Below are positions 42,760 through 55,048 of a stretch of 64,000 nucleotides of DNA, piece by piece (positions within the stretch are counted from its first letter, which is position 1; each line of letters opens with the position of its first letter). The notes under the pieces are model-generated. The model was not told the DNA's origin, searched no databases, and was given only the letters and a program-made list of their open reading frames with translations. Origin of the DNA: Epiperipatus broadwayi (lineage: Eukaryota; Onychophora; Udeonychophora; Euonychophora; Peripatidae); contig JAQFVV010012508.1 of assembly GCA_028023455.1 (NCBI GenBank), forward strand, positions 3,777,877-3,841,876. Direction: 5' to 3'. The position numbers and the translations under genes are program-made.

Positions 42760-44200
42760 ATATTTTAAGAGAAGTGAATAGGAAATTGCAAGAATGGTAA
42801 AAAAAAAAAGCAAGAAATGATATAATAATATTTACAAAGGCATTGAAAATGGAAACCAAGTGCAATCTTGCAAAAGATTTTTGAGATCAAAAAGAAGTTC
42901 CAGCAATAAAGAGGTTGTCTGAAGAATGTATGATAACAAAAACTATAAAGATCAAATAGAAATATAAGAAATATACTTCAAATACATTAACCATTTACTT
43001 TTGATGATGTACTCTACATTGAAGAATCTGCAATAATGGGAGATGAAGTCAGAAAACATTGAAATTATTATAAAGGTTAAAAATAATGGAAGCTTCAGAG
43101 AATTGGAGAAAAGGAAATAAAGGATTGACCAAATTATTCCAATTAATCTGGAAAACTAGTCATTGGCATACTAAACATCACATGATCACTATCTCATACT
43201 AGCACATAATTGTTATTAAACAAAGCAAAACTCTCCATACAGTAATGCCATCTTGTGCCATTGAGCTTAGATTGAAAATATTATTGTGTTTTCAATTTCA
43301 TTCTCATAGTTTTGTAGTTAAGTAGAGTTAAAAGGTGGCTGCTGGAGGGTTGCATTAGATCCTAAGATCTAGGTGCAGTGCTCTCAGATCCAAGGCTCCT
43401 CACTGATGATGGCCATAAGCCAGAAACTAGTATGGGGATATTGAATGAGTAGGCACTAGATAGGGATTTTATGCACAAGCGTTCTGGCATCCATTGATTG
43501 CTCTTGTTGGCACAAGATGGCACTACTGTATGGAAAGTTTTGTATTGGCATACTAATTGGAAATAATTTATATTCTTATTCCAGAGAAAGGAATTTTGAT
43601 ACTATGTAAAATATTATATTGTATCAATTATACTTCATTCTAGTTAAGCTCCAGATGAAAGCATGACATTCAAAGAGGACTGTTGGATATGTAAGACAGG
43701 AAAATTGAGCAACTAACCTTGGATAATTGAAAAGAAAGAGAAAACCAGAAATAATTTTGTATGTCCTTTGTTGATTACAACAAAACCTTTAATTAAACTG
43801 TTTATTGTTGAATTATGGAATAAATGTTTTAGAAAATATGAATCTAGAAGTTACAGCTAAAATGGGCAGATTAGTTTTACAGTTGCTAAAGGGTTAAAGA
43901 AGACCTTATATCACCATTCTATCTATTGCATTGTGTATACTGAATATGTAATAAGAGAAAACAAATTATACAAAGTCAAATGTGGATTTAGGTTTAGTGA
44001 AAGAATCATCAAGAATTTTAGATAAGTGGTTGGCATCACACCCATAGATGAATAGAAAGAACATTTCAAGTCTTATTAGATGAGTTAAAAAACAATTAAA
44101 AGGACAAAGATTATGATGTAAAGTCAAGAGCCAACTTTATATTTGATTTTAAAAGGCATGAAGTTGCTAATGGCTTTTGTTTTATTGAATCTTAAATTGA
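42760..44200 (+). pseudogene. RTE/BovB-like LINE RT remnant, split by a family A retroposon
   Basis: The most readable part follows the 43174-43543 insertion. F-V-D-Y-N-K-T-F-N (43768-43794) is RT motif A with both Asp-context residues altered at the end. G-L-K-K-T-L-Y-H-H-S then Y-T-E-Y-V-I-R-E (about 43890-43965) aligns with the usual GVRQGCxLSP...YxExxMRE. C-G-F-R-F-S-E-R-I-I-K-N-F-R aligns with the AGIKIxGRxINNLRYADD segment just before motif C. Before the insertion, 42760-43160 is less clear but keeps the same direction. Stops in every frame show an old copy. BovB-like identity rests on block spacing only. Confidence 0.55.
43174..43543 (-). mobile_element. Hairpin retroposon family A copy with 13-bp target duplication
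   Basis: ATTGGCATACTAA stands at 43162-43174 and again at 43544-43556. The insert starts ACATCACATGATCACTATCT, passes through GATCCTAAGATCTAGGTGCA and GGCTCCTCACTGATGATGGC, and ends GGCACTACTGTATGGAAAGT. The second arm end present at 29.4 kb is missing, so the copy is truncated at that side. Its constant end is at the left, so the element reads on the minus strand. It interrupts a decayed LINE. Confidence 0.75.
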
Positions 44201-44209
44201 CAAGATGGA

Positions 44210-45410
44210 TATTTAGTAGTTATAGATTGTTTTTTTTATGGAAAATGAAAAAAAAATTGTTGTAAAAACATATCAATAGAAATGAGATCGGAATGGTTCA
44301 AGGCATAGTATTTTCTGTCTTATATGAGTATGAAAATTTTGATACTGAAAAAAAATGTAGTGAGTGATCATTATGAAAAGGCATATGATTCTATATGCAT
44401 TTCTTCATTGATTAAGGCATTGGATCATCTACGTTTAGATCCAGGATATGGTCATATTCTGAAGAATATTTATAAAAATGCAATAGCAACAGTTTGATTA
44501 CATAATGATACTAGGAAGATAAATATTAAGAGGATTTATGACTGGGGGTGACACCATATCTCCAAAACATTTTAAAGCAGTTTGCAAGAAGCATTTTGTG
44601 GATTAAAATGGGAAGCTAAGAGAGTAAAAGTAAGTCATCTACATTCTGCAGATGACATAATTGTTTTTGAAAATAATGCTTTAGAGCTTCAGAAAATGTT
44701 GCGAGAATTGTGAGATGAAAGTAAGAAAATAGGATTAAAGGTGAATATTAAGAAGTCTAAAGTAATGTCCAGTAGATGTACTCACAAGAAGAAAATAAAG
44801 ATTGGTAATGATGAGTTAGAAGATGTTAAAAACTATAAATACCTTGGTAAGATTATTATTACAGATGAAAACATAATAGATTAAATTGATCATAGAATTA
44901 ACATTGGTTGGAGTGCTCTTGCTAGAAATAACTTAATTTTAAAAGTAAAAAATACATGTGTGTTTGAAAAAGGAAGATTTTTAATAAATGTGTTTTACCA
45001 GTTATTACTTATGGATTTGAGACTTTTACACTTAACAGAAAAACAAGACAAAAACTTGAGACTATCCAATGAAGTATGGAGAGATTTATGTTAGGAGTAA
45101 CAGGAAGAGATTGAAAACAAAATATATGGATGGGAGAACAATAAGGTGTTACTGACATCATTGAAAGAATTAAGATGGAGTCGAGTTGAATATATTGCTA
45201 GAAGAGATGATAATAGATGGATATTTGAGATTATAAAAAACCTGGAAAGAGATCACATGTAAGATGGCTGAATGAAATAAGGAAGTGTGCTGAGTGATAT
45301 GGAGAAGAGAGGCTAGAAATAGGAGAAATTGGATTGAAGTTGGAGAGACCATTCTGCAGTAGATTGATAATGGTTGAAAATGATTATGATGATGATCAGT
45401 AATCTTTGAT
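44210..45410 (+). pseudogene. RTE-like LINE RT remnant
   Basis: Blocks in order on the plus strand: D-H-Y-E-K-A-Y-D-S-I (motif A, 44369-44398), then S-A-D-D-I-I-V-F (motif C, about 44650), E-L-Q-K-M-L-R-E-L, I-G-L-K-V-N-I-K-K-S-K-V-M (about 44735), Y-K-Y-L-G-K-I-I (about 44835) and I-N-I-G-W-S-A-L-A-R. These are the YADD...LGLKVN..KTKVM...YxYLGxxI...IxxGWxAF series of RTE-type elements. The 3' end near 45389-45400 is a short GATGATGAT stretch, a usual RTE tail. Many stops. It lies directly after another LINE remnant but differs from it. Confidence 0.65.
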
Positions 45411-45414
45411 GATA

Positions 45415-45915
45415 AATATTTGAAATTGTTATATAAATATTAACAATATATAAAATATTTAGGAAAAAAATAGATTTAGTGATTTGGATCAAAGGTTAAT
45501 ATAAAAGATTTATAGATAAATACTTTTTTATTTCAACATAATACTTAACATTTTAAATTTTTATCGTAGAAAAATACTTAACATTTTATTGCAGATCTAA
45601 AAGTACGCTAGCAAATATTTTATGTCATTATAATGTTCAGATTTATCACTTCGTTTGCCAAGAAATATGATGATTATTATTCTGTCAATTAATGATTTGA
45701 TAGCATCAAACTTTAATCAATTTCTTTACAGTTTTCAGAGTTATAGAATTGATTATATGGATAATTTTAATATTATCTTGTGATGTTATTTAAAGAGAAC
45801 ATTTAAAGAATATTTTTTCCGAACAGTTTATTTATGCATTTGAATTTAAGATAGTGTAAATACATTTTGTAAATAAGAAGCTATTATTTGTAAAGTAATG
45901 GATAACAACATAATT
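45415..45915. other. AT-rich sequence without recognisable features
   Basis: A near-duplicate ACTTAACATTTTA occurs at 45546 and 45575. Nothing else is seen. Confidence 0.4.
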
Positions 45916-45919
45916 AAAT

Positions 45920-46240
45920 ATAATAACTGAAATATAGGTTTATTATATACCTGTATCAATATATGTAATATGTAGGGTATATGAGGACAGACTTTTACAC
46001 GGCCCACCACTCTCCACATTATCTCATAACACTGATACACTTGAACACATATATGTCGAAAAGATAAATAATCATCAATATACGTATTTCACGCTAAACC
46101 AGTAATCATCAGTTGGTCCAGATTATCATCTCTACACATATATGCAAATACGTGCTCGGATATATATTAAGATAGCCAGTCTTCATACTTTAATGGACAG
46201 GTTTCAATCCACTCCACACTCCATAATTAAATGTACTTGA
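45920..46240 (+). repeat. SINE-like repeat family C, long copy
   Basis: It begins with ATAACTGAAATATAGGTTTA (as the arms at 2.05 kb do), then GTAATATGTAGGGTATATGA, CATCTCATAA.. (here TTATCTCATAACACTG), GTCGAAAAGATAAATAATCA, TTTCACGCTAAACCAG and TTTAATGGACAGGTTTCAAT. The block order equals that at 2.28-2.7 kb in reverse. Confidence 0.7.
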
Positions 46241-46244
46241 AACT

Positions 46245-46905
46245 TCATAAGAGCAAAGGTTTTTGAACAGTCTTATTGATTTTAATAAATTAAGATAATA
46301 AATAGTAAAGATTTACAATAAAACATGTTTAAATGTTTTTTTAAGTTTTAATATTTTAAAAAAAAAATCAGAATCTATTTTCAAATTTCACTTCAATATT
46401 ATTGGGTTAATCACATGGATCAAACCCATTTTCAAACTATATAAAGGCGTTTATGGTTGCAGTTTAGTGATTCTGTGAATTGATTTGTAATTGTATAATC
46501 ATCTGAAATAATATAATAATGATCAGATAGTAAAATATCCAAACAAGAAGCTTTCTCCCCAAGTACTTCTTCAGAGATATTATTAAAGCTACCATATCAA
46601 GCACTTGTCAATATTTAAGCTGTTTTTACTTGTTGTAACGTGTATTCATTTTAAGTCACTATAATTTAAAATGACTGTAGATATTATGAGGAGACCGAAA
46701 TTTCCTGCAGAATAAATATTGTGTACAGTATTTTTGACTTAATTAGTTCATTTGTGTTTTTATTTTTCCTTCCAAGTATTTATCTCAAGAAGGTTATTAT
46801 TATGCTGTAGAACAGATGATCATAAAATAATTAAGAAATTGATCTTACTTTGCTTTTTATTTTATTATTAACCCTAAAATGCAAATATTAAAAAAATCAG
46901 ATTAG
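46245..46905. other. AT-rich sequence without recognisable features
   Basis: No gene or known repeat recognised. Confidence 0.4.
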
Positions 46906-46910
46906 TCAAG

Positions 46911-47013
46911 CATTGTTAGCCTTGACAGCTGTCTTGCAAGCAAGCAGTTGGTTGCAGACGGTTGTTGGAGTTCGCCTCCCGGCCGATGCTATGACATATG
47001 GAAGAAAAAAAAA
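46911..47013 (+). mobile_element. tRNA-Gly-type short SINE, diverged subfamily
   Basis: GTTAGCCTTGACAGCTGTCT, TGCAAGCAAGCAG (anticodon arm), GTTGCAGACGGTTGTTG (extra segment), GAGTTCGCCTCCCGGCCGAT (B box), GCTATGACATATGGAAG and an A9 tail. It is the opposite orientation of, and same subfamily as, the 36.8-kb copy. Confidence 0.75.
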
Positions 47014-47079
47014 TGCAAATATTATAACTAAAAAAATATAAAATATTATAATCAACTAAAGTCAAATTATAGTATATTT

Positions 47080-47790
47080 CTATACACTCAGTAAATGTTA
47101 AAATTACATGTAATAAAGAAAAAGGGAACTAAAGTGAATAATAGAATATCTTCAACTTCTCCTTCCAAGATACTTAAGATTGCCCTATATTATTGAATTT
47201 AGGTACAAAAATAAGACATCCATCTTATCTTTTCAAAGTTTCTAACTTTTTTTTTTCATATGTCAAATGCGTTGACCGGGAAGTGCTAGGCCACCAAAGC
47301 TTGTGCCTTGGAAAGAGAGATTCCTCCCACTTAACAAAAATAACATTGATTTAATATAGCACACAGTGCATGTGTAAATTGATGATCAACTTCTATTTTA
47401 ATTAGTTAGAACTGCACTAGTAAATGTCTTAATCAATTACATCAATTCTAACATCTTATAAAATTAATACACAGTAAATATTAAAATTTTGCAAATGTTG
47501 ACATGTGTAATAAAGAAGAAGGAAGTAAAATGAATAATGTAATATCTTTCAGTTCTCCTTCCAAGATACTTAAGATTGGCCTATATAATTTAATTTAGGT
47601 ACAAAGATAAGATACCATTCATCTTTTCAAAGTCTTTATCTTGTGCCTTGGATCCAGAGTTTTTCCTCATTCAGCAAAAACAGGGTTGATTTAATATAGT
47701 TCAGCACATATGTAAAGAGTTGATTACCTTCTGTTTAAAATTACAGTTTGAAACTGCACTAGAAAATATCTTAGTCAATTACACACATAT
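47080..47790 (+). repeat. Direct segmental repeat, two ~330-bp copies
   Basis: Copy 1 (about 47088-47455) and copy 2 (about 47468-47785) share TTCTCCTTCCAAGATACTTA, TTTAGGTACAAA, CATCTTATCTTTTCAAAG, CTTGTGCCTTGG, TTGATTTAATATAG and CTGCACTAG-AAAT in order. Only copy 1 holds a SINE (47247-47299), where copy 2 reads straight through CTTTATCTTGTGCC. Confidence 0.8.
47247..47299 (-). mobile_element. Internally deleted tRNA-Gly SINE inside one repeat copy
   Basis: On the minus strand: CTTTGGTGGCCTAG, then directly CACTTCCCGGTCAACGC, TTTGACATATG and A8-9. About 40 bp between the A box and B box of the intact copy at 59.3 kb are missing. The sister repeat copy lacks the insertion, so this SINE arrived after the segment duplicated, or was removed from one copy. 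Confidence 0.75.
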
Positions 47791-47794
47791 ATAT

Positions 47795-50320
47795 TTACAA
47801 ATGCACATCAAACATTTTTTTTATTTTATGTATTTTTTTTTATTATTTCATGGATTAGACTAGTTAAGGTGTTAGTTTGGTAGTTCAAAAATAACCAAAA
47901 ACTATTATAATAGAGGGAAAGCTATATAAATATTTGACTGTTGTATTGATTTCCTCAGCGGCTAATGATTATATGAATGTGTTGTAAATATTCAGGACTG
48001 TTCACATTATAATAGCAAAATAAATTTAATTTGTTAATTCATTGCAACCAGCACCTAGTTCTTATTCCATTACATTTTCACATAAATGTTTATATAATCT
48101 CAATACAAAGATGTTAGTTTTTTATTTTTATTATTTGATTGAAGATAAATGAATTATCCATGTTCATTGCTTTAACAAAATTGATGACCCTGCAAATTAT
48201 TGTCATGTTCACCCAAGCTAGATGTGAATAAATGAAGAGATTTAACATCAAAAAGTGAGGAAGAGGTTTGAACCATTATATACAGTTCTTTTACAGAAGT
48301 GGTACCGTAGTCTGAAGTATGACAGGTCTATTATAAGTAGAAAATTGCTTATAGTGGCCAGGGATGGACCTCTCTTTGATTTGAACTGATTTTATGTAAA
48401 TGGTGGTCAGGAAATAGAGCTGGTATTAGTAATGAAAATAAATACATTTAATGAAAATCCAGGCTAAATATCGGATCGGTTAGGATGTTCAGACTAAATG
48501 TATTTAGCATGATCAATCCTAACACCCATTAACCCCAGCTTATAAATCCACATACATTATAGTACATATGCAAGAGGGGTTAAGTGGATCCCATTATAAC
48601 ATATATGGCTTTATATTTTATGTCAGTGTTTAAAAAGAAAATATATGTTGGAAATATTTTTTTATTAGAAATTTGTATTTTATAAAAGAATTAAATAATA
48701 TGTTAGGATTATTTTCCTGAGGAAAAAAAACCTGCTGGACTCCTGATACATAGGAAATAGATAAATAAAACTTTATGGATTAAAGAAAAATGCTAGATTG
48801 TAGGAAGGAAAAGTAGATAAAGTATTGGCAAGAATTAGTAGTAAAATTAATTTTGAAGAAGGTTTTTACCTGTTTGTGTTAATTAATTGATATATATATA
48901 CCTACATATAAATTTAGAATAAATTTAATTTTGGCACTTAGTAAATTTTTTTCTCAGTAAATGATAACGTAAATAGCTTGTTTGTTTTAGAAAACATTTG
49001 CTTTACATGCAAATATTTGTAAACAATTACATTTGTTTATTGGATATTTAAATATAAAATGGAAAAATAAAACGAATATCAACATTAAAAAATGTCGCAA
49101 ACCATTCTTGAAATTTTAACTACATATAAAATCCTATGAAATACGACAATAGATAAATAGTTTCAAAATATAATGATTATATATAGTGGATAACTTTACT
49201 ATATGCCTTAATTCAATTATAGCATACTGACTGAAATACCAAACTTCCATGCTTAACTAGTCAATTTAATGTATTCTTATTCTGTTAATTGAGTTAATTA
49301 TTTGCATTTTATTAAGGTTAACATAGTATGATGCTTATTCTAGAATAAAATGTTAAAAGTTCACATATTTAAAATTGACATTACTAATATACTGTGTCTA
49401 AACTTTCAAAACATTAGTCTGTAAAACGTAATAAAATTAAAATGGATATTGAATTGAAGTAGTACTAAGATTTTTTTATATCCTAAAATAAAAGATGCTG
49501 ACCAACAATCAGTCACTCCTGACATTAATGATTGAGAATAAGAGAGACCATGATTGCTAAATGCAATTTAAGATGATTTGAGATGGAAGATATATATGAT
49601 TTAAAGTGTTCATAATTATATTAAGGAAATGTAAGTTAATAAACAGTAACTATATTATTAACATAAATTTTATTTATTACTTAATACATTTTATTTTATG
49701 TGTGTTGATCTGAGATTTGAACACTTAACAGTTTGGTATAATGTTATGCTATTTAGTGTATATAATAAACAAAAAATAATTATAAATGTGTTGTTATTGA
49801 AAGGTGCTAACATTATTCACTTATTTCAGTTGGATATTCATTTTAAGTTCATAAATGTGCTGCATAGATGCTCCAACTATTATAATTTGAAAACTAAATG
49901 TTAAATATTTTTTAAGACTGAGTATAATGAAATTAGCTATTTTAAACCTACAGTAATCAAAAATTCTGTGCAGAGAGTCAGAATCCAGTTTGATTCTAAT
50001 TTTAATCATCAGAAAATTTTCATCTATTCAAAGTTATTATCAATTCCGCATTGTTAAATTTTTATAATTCTTAATTAAATTTAAAACATTTTTTCCTCTC
50101 AGAAAATATTAAATTTCCAAGTTAATTAAACATACTACACAGGGCTCTTTAATATTTATTTATTTTTATTACTTTTGCTTCATCTTAATTCACAAAATAA
50201 TTTTGATAAAATTGCTGGAATCACTGTATTATGTTTCTTTGGCAAGATCTTAATGTTACTATGTATTTTTTTTTTTTTCAAAAGTTTTTTGAATTATACA
50301 AATCAATGAAAAGTGGTAAT
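47795..50320. other. AT-rich sequence without recognisable features
   Basis: Two and a half kilobases with no protein motif, tRNA or member of the window's repeat families that I can see. Small frames near 49698-50009 are AT-composition artefacts. Confidence 0.4.
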
Positions 50321-50325
50321 TCTTA

Positions 50326-50341
50326 TTCATCATCATCATCA

Positions 50342-50384
<43 letters not shown>

Positions 50385-50397
50385 CATCATCATCATC
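50326..50397. repeat. Triplet microsatellite forming the LINE 3' tail
   Basis: ATC and ATT triplets (GAT then AAT on the minus strand) follow the CAATAAAGTCC block of the Tx1-like LINE. Their position directly after the 3' UTR implies they are the tail added or copied at insertion, later expanded by slippage. Confidence 0.75.
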
Positions 50398-50648
50398 TTT
50401 CAAAAGGACTTTATTGAATATAACAAGAAAAGGTTACATTTATAACTATTTTACCACATGTGGATGAATTGAAGTTAGTATAAACAAGTTGAAAATTGTA
50501 ATTAGGGGGGGGGGCAACAAAGACAAAGGATATGCATGTGGTTTACAAATTTGAGTCTACATTATTTTTTTTTAAATATATATACATCCAATTAGTTTTG
50601 TGCACTTGTAAAGCTCTTAGTTCTGTTTTTATTAGTCTTTTTTTATTT

Positions 50649-53600
50649 CTATAATTTTGAGCGCTGTTGTAATATTGACCAAGTGGCTGTGTACATCTTT
50701 TGGGATACAATTTTTTCATCCCTTAAGCAGAGCTGTTCCATTTTATTCCAGAATGTGTTTGGATGTCTTCTTGGATTGTTGTTGTACATGAAGGAGCATC
50801 TTGTACACCATAGTGAAAACAATATAAAAGTACTTGCTCGAATATGTGGGTAGCTACCCTTAACAAATGATTGTAAAAGGGTTTGAATGTCACAATTTCT
50901 TTGTTTGTACAATGATGGTATGGATGAACGAATATTATCAAATACAGGGCAGGTAAAAAGAAAATGTTCTTGTGTCTCAGTTTCTCTATGACATAACCAG
51001 CATATGTCTTCTGTATTTATGTAATGCCTTCTATATCTACAAAAGTGTAATGTTGGCAATGCTTCAAGATTTAATTTGAGTAGAAAATCATAATATTTGG
51101 GTTCTAATGACCAGAATTTAAATTTTCGGGTTAGTTGTCTATTGTTAATGTTTAAAATTGGTCTTTTATCATTTAGGGGAGAGCAAATTATCTGGTATAC
51201 ATCCCAATATTTAAATTTATCTTGAGGTGGTGAAAAAATAATGTTTGGAATGTTAAGAATTAGTGTAAGCAAGGTTTTCCAATATCCATTGGTTGGTGGT
51301 GGTTTATCTGTTGGGGTAATCTTGAAGAACACTTTCATGTATGGAAATAAATAAGCACATGCAGAAATGAGATTTAATGTCTTTTGAATGTTAAAAATAT
51401 GTATTGAATGTAGTCCTAAACCATTTTGTATTAGAGGAGCTTGAATACGTTTTAGTGAAACTGAAACAATCTTTTTTCCCCACAGCAACTTTCTACATAA
51501 TGAGTTTATTTTACTAGTAAAAGATTTAGTGTATAGTATTATTGGAGAATAGTATGTGATTCGAGTCATAATTAATAGATTAAACAAGGATACTTTTGAA
51601 TACAGTGAAAGGTAAGATTTTGAAAGTGAATCAATTATATTTTCTATTTTATTTTTAATTTTGTCTTGTATTTGTCGACGCATTTCTAGATTGCTCAAAT
51701 AGAAGGGGAATCCCACAAAAGAGCTGGGTTTTCCTTTAAAATGTTGTGTGTGAAATTGTCCTGTATATATTGACCACGCAGAAGATTTATCCATGTTAAA
51801 CTCCAGCTTGTATTTATTAGTGTATGAATTAAGAATTTTCAATAGAGTTGGGATCTGTTTTTTAGAAGTTAAAAAAATTGAGACATCATCCATGTAGGCA
51901 ATACAGGAGATGTTTTCTTTTAGACCAGGTATGTATATGCCTGATAATTCTTTTTCTATCATATTCAGTAAGGGATTGATATAGAAAGTAAAAAAAAGAG
52001 CACTTAGTGGTGAACCTTGTGGAATTGAACAGTAAGGTACAAAAGAGGGGGAATTCTTACCATTAAGTGTAATATGTATTTCTCGACTTAATAGAAGATT
52101 GGTGATTAAATATATTAAGGATCTTGGTATTGTTGTGTCTGCTAATGCTTCAACAAGGAGTTCAATTGGAATCATATCAAATGCTGATTTTATATCCAGT
52201 TGGATTACAACTGGACTATATTTTTTAATTATTTCTGACAGAATCAATAACTGTTTTGAATAGAAAGGCTGCTTGCATTGTAGATGAGCCTTTCTTAGCA
52301 AACTGCATTTTAGATAGTATAGGTATAATATAGGGTTCTATTTTGTCTTTAATGATTGACTCCAGCAGTTTGATACCCAGAAGGCTCATTGATATGGGCC
52401 TTAGATTGTTTAGTGTGGTTATTTTTCATGTGTTTTGATAAATGGTACTAGTAAAATAGGGTATAATCCATGTATATGATAGATCTTTTTTGTTAGAAAG
52501 TTTGCTAGATTACACAGATACTGAGTAGTAAAATTTTCTAAATGCTTGAATACAAAGCAAGGTATACCATGCATTCCTGGGTGACTGGAGTTTGGAGTTG
52601 ATGCTAATTTTTGAATAAAGTCTTTGGGAGTAAATATTATATCTTCTTCTGGCTTACCGAGAAAAAATGGCGCAGGGCTGAATTTTTTTTTCTCTTGAAG
52701 TTTGGATTTGAAATGTGTGTAGAGAAGTAGCAACATGTTGTAACCAGAAATTATATCTCCTTGTATTTTAATTGCTGTTGGTATGCGAGTTGATGGCTTT
52801 TGTCCCAGTGCCCAGCGAATATAGTGTCTGGACCATGTATGTGTCTGTGTCAAAAAGAGTTTTCTTTTTTTAATTGCCAGGTATTCTTTAAGTTCTTCAG
52901 AGACTGATTTATAAAGTTTCTTCAGGGCAATCACATTTGAACAGCCTTGTTTATTTGTAGTACTGTTTGTGATTCTTTTGTGTGTTTCATCTACAAGAGC
53001 TAGAAGCCTTGAAGGGGCTGGGGTAGCCCTTGTTATGACATCAATTGTATATGAAATAATGTTAACAAAGGCAATCCATGTTTGCACTGGATCCATTTCA
53101 ATGTCTCGAAGTTTGAAGAGATATATATATATTTCTGAGAATAAATATTCTGTGGTTCGACATGGAAGAAGCACTCTAATTGTTTTTCCAATAGATGTTA
53201 TTGATCTGTATATAAAATCATTCTTTAGTGAAACAATAATTGCAGAATGATCTGATAATGATGAATTTTTTATTGTTAGGCTGATCATGTGATGTAACAC
53301 TGGTGAGTAGAAGACCAGGTCAATTAATGATGAAAACCTGCCATTATTAAATGTTACTGAATTCTGTGGGAGATAGCCTTCCCCACTCATGAGTGGTATG
53401 GCTAGTAAGTGCAACCATTGTGTGACAAACTCATTGTATGACATGTTGAAATCACCAAGGAAAATTAATGGATGTGATGAGGATGCTATTTTGGAATTTA
53501 TAATTTGAATGACTTTATTAATTACTGTGTGATTTGGAGATAAATAAACAAAGGCTACATTCAATGTAACTGTTTTATCATATAATGTTATAATTAATAT

Positions 53601-53909
53601 GTGTGCATCTATAAATATTATTTTGAATGAATAGAAGGGGCAGGTTTTCATCACTACTACTCCTGTTCCTGCTGAGGGTGAAAATGATGCTTGGGAGAAT
53701 GCTGAGTATCCTTGATTATTAAGATAGTTAGATGGGTTAATCTGAGATTTATTATAAATTTTTGTTTCGAGTAGCCCTAGCAAATGAGGTTGTATAATTT
53801 TAAGCCATTTTATTAATTGATAGTTTTTTTTCAGTGAGTTTAATCCACGGATGTTTAATGACGCTATTTTTATCTTCATTATAGTTTCTCTCAATAAAAA
53901 ACAGAACAC
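50649..53909 (-). pseudogene. Tx1-like LINE ORF2: endonuclease, RT, zinc knuckle; two frameshifts
   Basis: The likely true start is the ATG at 53879 (M-K-I-K-I-A-S-L-N-I-R-G), 10 codons inside the longest frame, because this is the standard APE start. Endonuclease: S-L-N-I-R-G-L-N, L-L-E-T-K-I (catalytic Glu), G-D-F-N-M-S, L-I-D-L-V-F and S-D-H-S-A. RT: N-N-L-R-P-I-S-M-S in the short middle frame, then Q-L-D-I-K-S-A-F-D (motif A), I-P-Q-G-S-P-L-S-A (motif B), Y-M-D-D (motif C) and L-W-G later. C-terminal knuckle: C-W-L-C-H-R-E...E-H-F-L-F-T-C. Frame breaks near 52425 (A-run before a TAA) and near 52230-52290 separate the three pieces. Intact, it would be roughly 1,080 residues. Confidence 0.85.
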
Positions 53910-53923
53910 ACCTGATGTAGTAA

Positions 53924-54549
53924 TTAGATTGTAATTTTATATAATTTAGATAACTTGCACAAATTATGACAAAGAATTTTTATGTCTGGAGGTTCTACTT
54001 CCTCCCTCCTGTGATAATTTTGCACATTTGCTTTTTTATTGGTGCTAAGGTCTTCATCTGAAGTGTATTCAAACTCGGTATTCATTGAACTCATATTTGC
54101 TTTTTTTTTTTAATGATCTAATGTCTGGGGCATATCATCTTCACTGAGATCAATAGGCACTGCTGCATTTTTTCTGCTTCGTTTGCTTCGCGGTCTGCCT
54201 GGTTTTCAGTTGGCCGTGTCATTTATTATCGGGTCTGTAGGTGGCAGGCAAGAACACTAGATAGTCTATAATATCTTGCGAAGTTTTGTTAAGGGGTGTT
54301 TTTGATTGTTTGTGATTTTGGCAATCACTTTTTAATATTTCTTGTTGAGATGGGCTATTTTCTTGTAACACTGGTTTATCCTCGTCATTCTGTGATTGAT
54401 TTTCGGGTAAAATTGATTCACTTTCGTCATTTACTGATTGCTCTCTGGTGATGTTTAGATCGTCTGTTACACCATCATTAATTGGATTATTTTGATAGCA
54501 AATTATAGTTGATTCACTTATCGGTTGAGGAGTGAATTCTGTGTTGTTG

Positions 54550-54626
<77 letters not shown>

Positions 54627-54760
54627 TAAATAACTTCTAATACTTTGATGAAGTATTCTGTAGTGCAACTTTTTAATTTCTTTAGTTGGCTGGAGCCCAA
54701 AAGTACCTATATCATAAAGCTGATAGACGGCCAATAAGCCTGTAATTTCAAAGACTTCTT
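53924..54760 (-). pseudogene. Tx1-like LINE ORF1, C-terminal part, frameshifted
   Basis: Minus-strand frames cover a low-complexity protein. The 54734-54219 frame begins with Y-Q-L-Y-D-I-G-T-F-G, has a run of about 27 Asn from the triplet array, then acidic/Gln-rich sequence. After a frame change, P-G-R-P-R-S-K-R-S-R-K (about 54200-54167) is AT-hook-like, followed by acidic L-S-E-D-D-M-P-Q. A last frame (about 54095-53924) starts M-S-S-M-N-T-E-F-E-Y and ends just 15 bp before ORF2. Position and basic/acidic composition suggest the nucleic-acid-binding ORF1 of the LINE. No CCHC fingers are seen, so the N-terminal part is missing or unrecognised. Confidence 0.55.
54541..54625. repeat. (ATT)n trinucleotide microsatellite inside ORF1
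   Basis: About 28 uninterrupted ATT triplets (AAT on the minus strand) encode the poly-Asn run of the LINE ORF1 frame. A second, similar tract ends the same element at 50326-50397. Confidence 0.9.
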
Positions 54761-55048
54761 TTTACCTTTTTTGGCTGATATTTTGTTGATAAATTTTGAT
54801 TAGAATATATATTGTTTAGGAATTGCAAGTGTACAGTATTTTTCAACACACACACACCCACATATATATATATAACATTGATGGTTTTTTTATGAGTATA
54901 GTATGCATATACAAATTAAGACTGTAATATGGACAAAATTTTGAAAAATAATAATATAGTTATTAATAATAAGTTGAGAGAGCACATTTACATATATTTT
55001 ATTGAGTGTGTATTTACTGAAACAATAAAAATAATAATAAATTAAATA

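Larger units (their letters stand above)
50326..54870 (-). mobile_element. Tx1-like non-LTR retrotransposon, nearly complete, recently inactivated
   Basis: On the minus strand, the order is a partial ORF1 (to 53924), ORF2 (53909 to 50649), then a 250-bp 3' UTR with CAATAAAGTCC (polyadenylation-like) and a GAT/AAT triplet tail at 50397-50326. Only two frame shifts break ORF2, so this is much younger than the other LINE remnants. Endonuclease and RT order, the YMDD motif and the C-terminal CxxC...HxxxxC knuckle suit the L1-related Tx1 branch. The 5' end is not resolved. The Tigger-like copy at 55.05 kb lies upstream of it. Confidence 0.8.

Noticed and set aside
50231-50467. Plus-strand 78-codon gene with Ser and Leu runs
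   Set aside because: The runs come from the triplet microsatellite that ends the antisense LINE.
52969-53250. Plus-strand 93-codon frame
   Set aside because: It is the shadow of the endonuclease/RT linker region of the minus-strand LINE ORF2.
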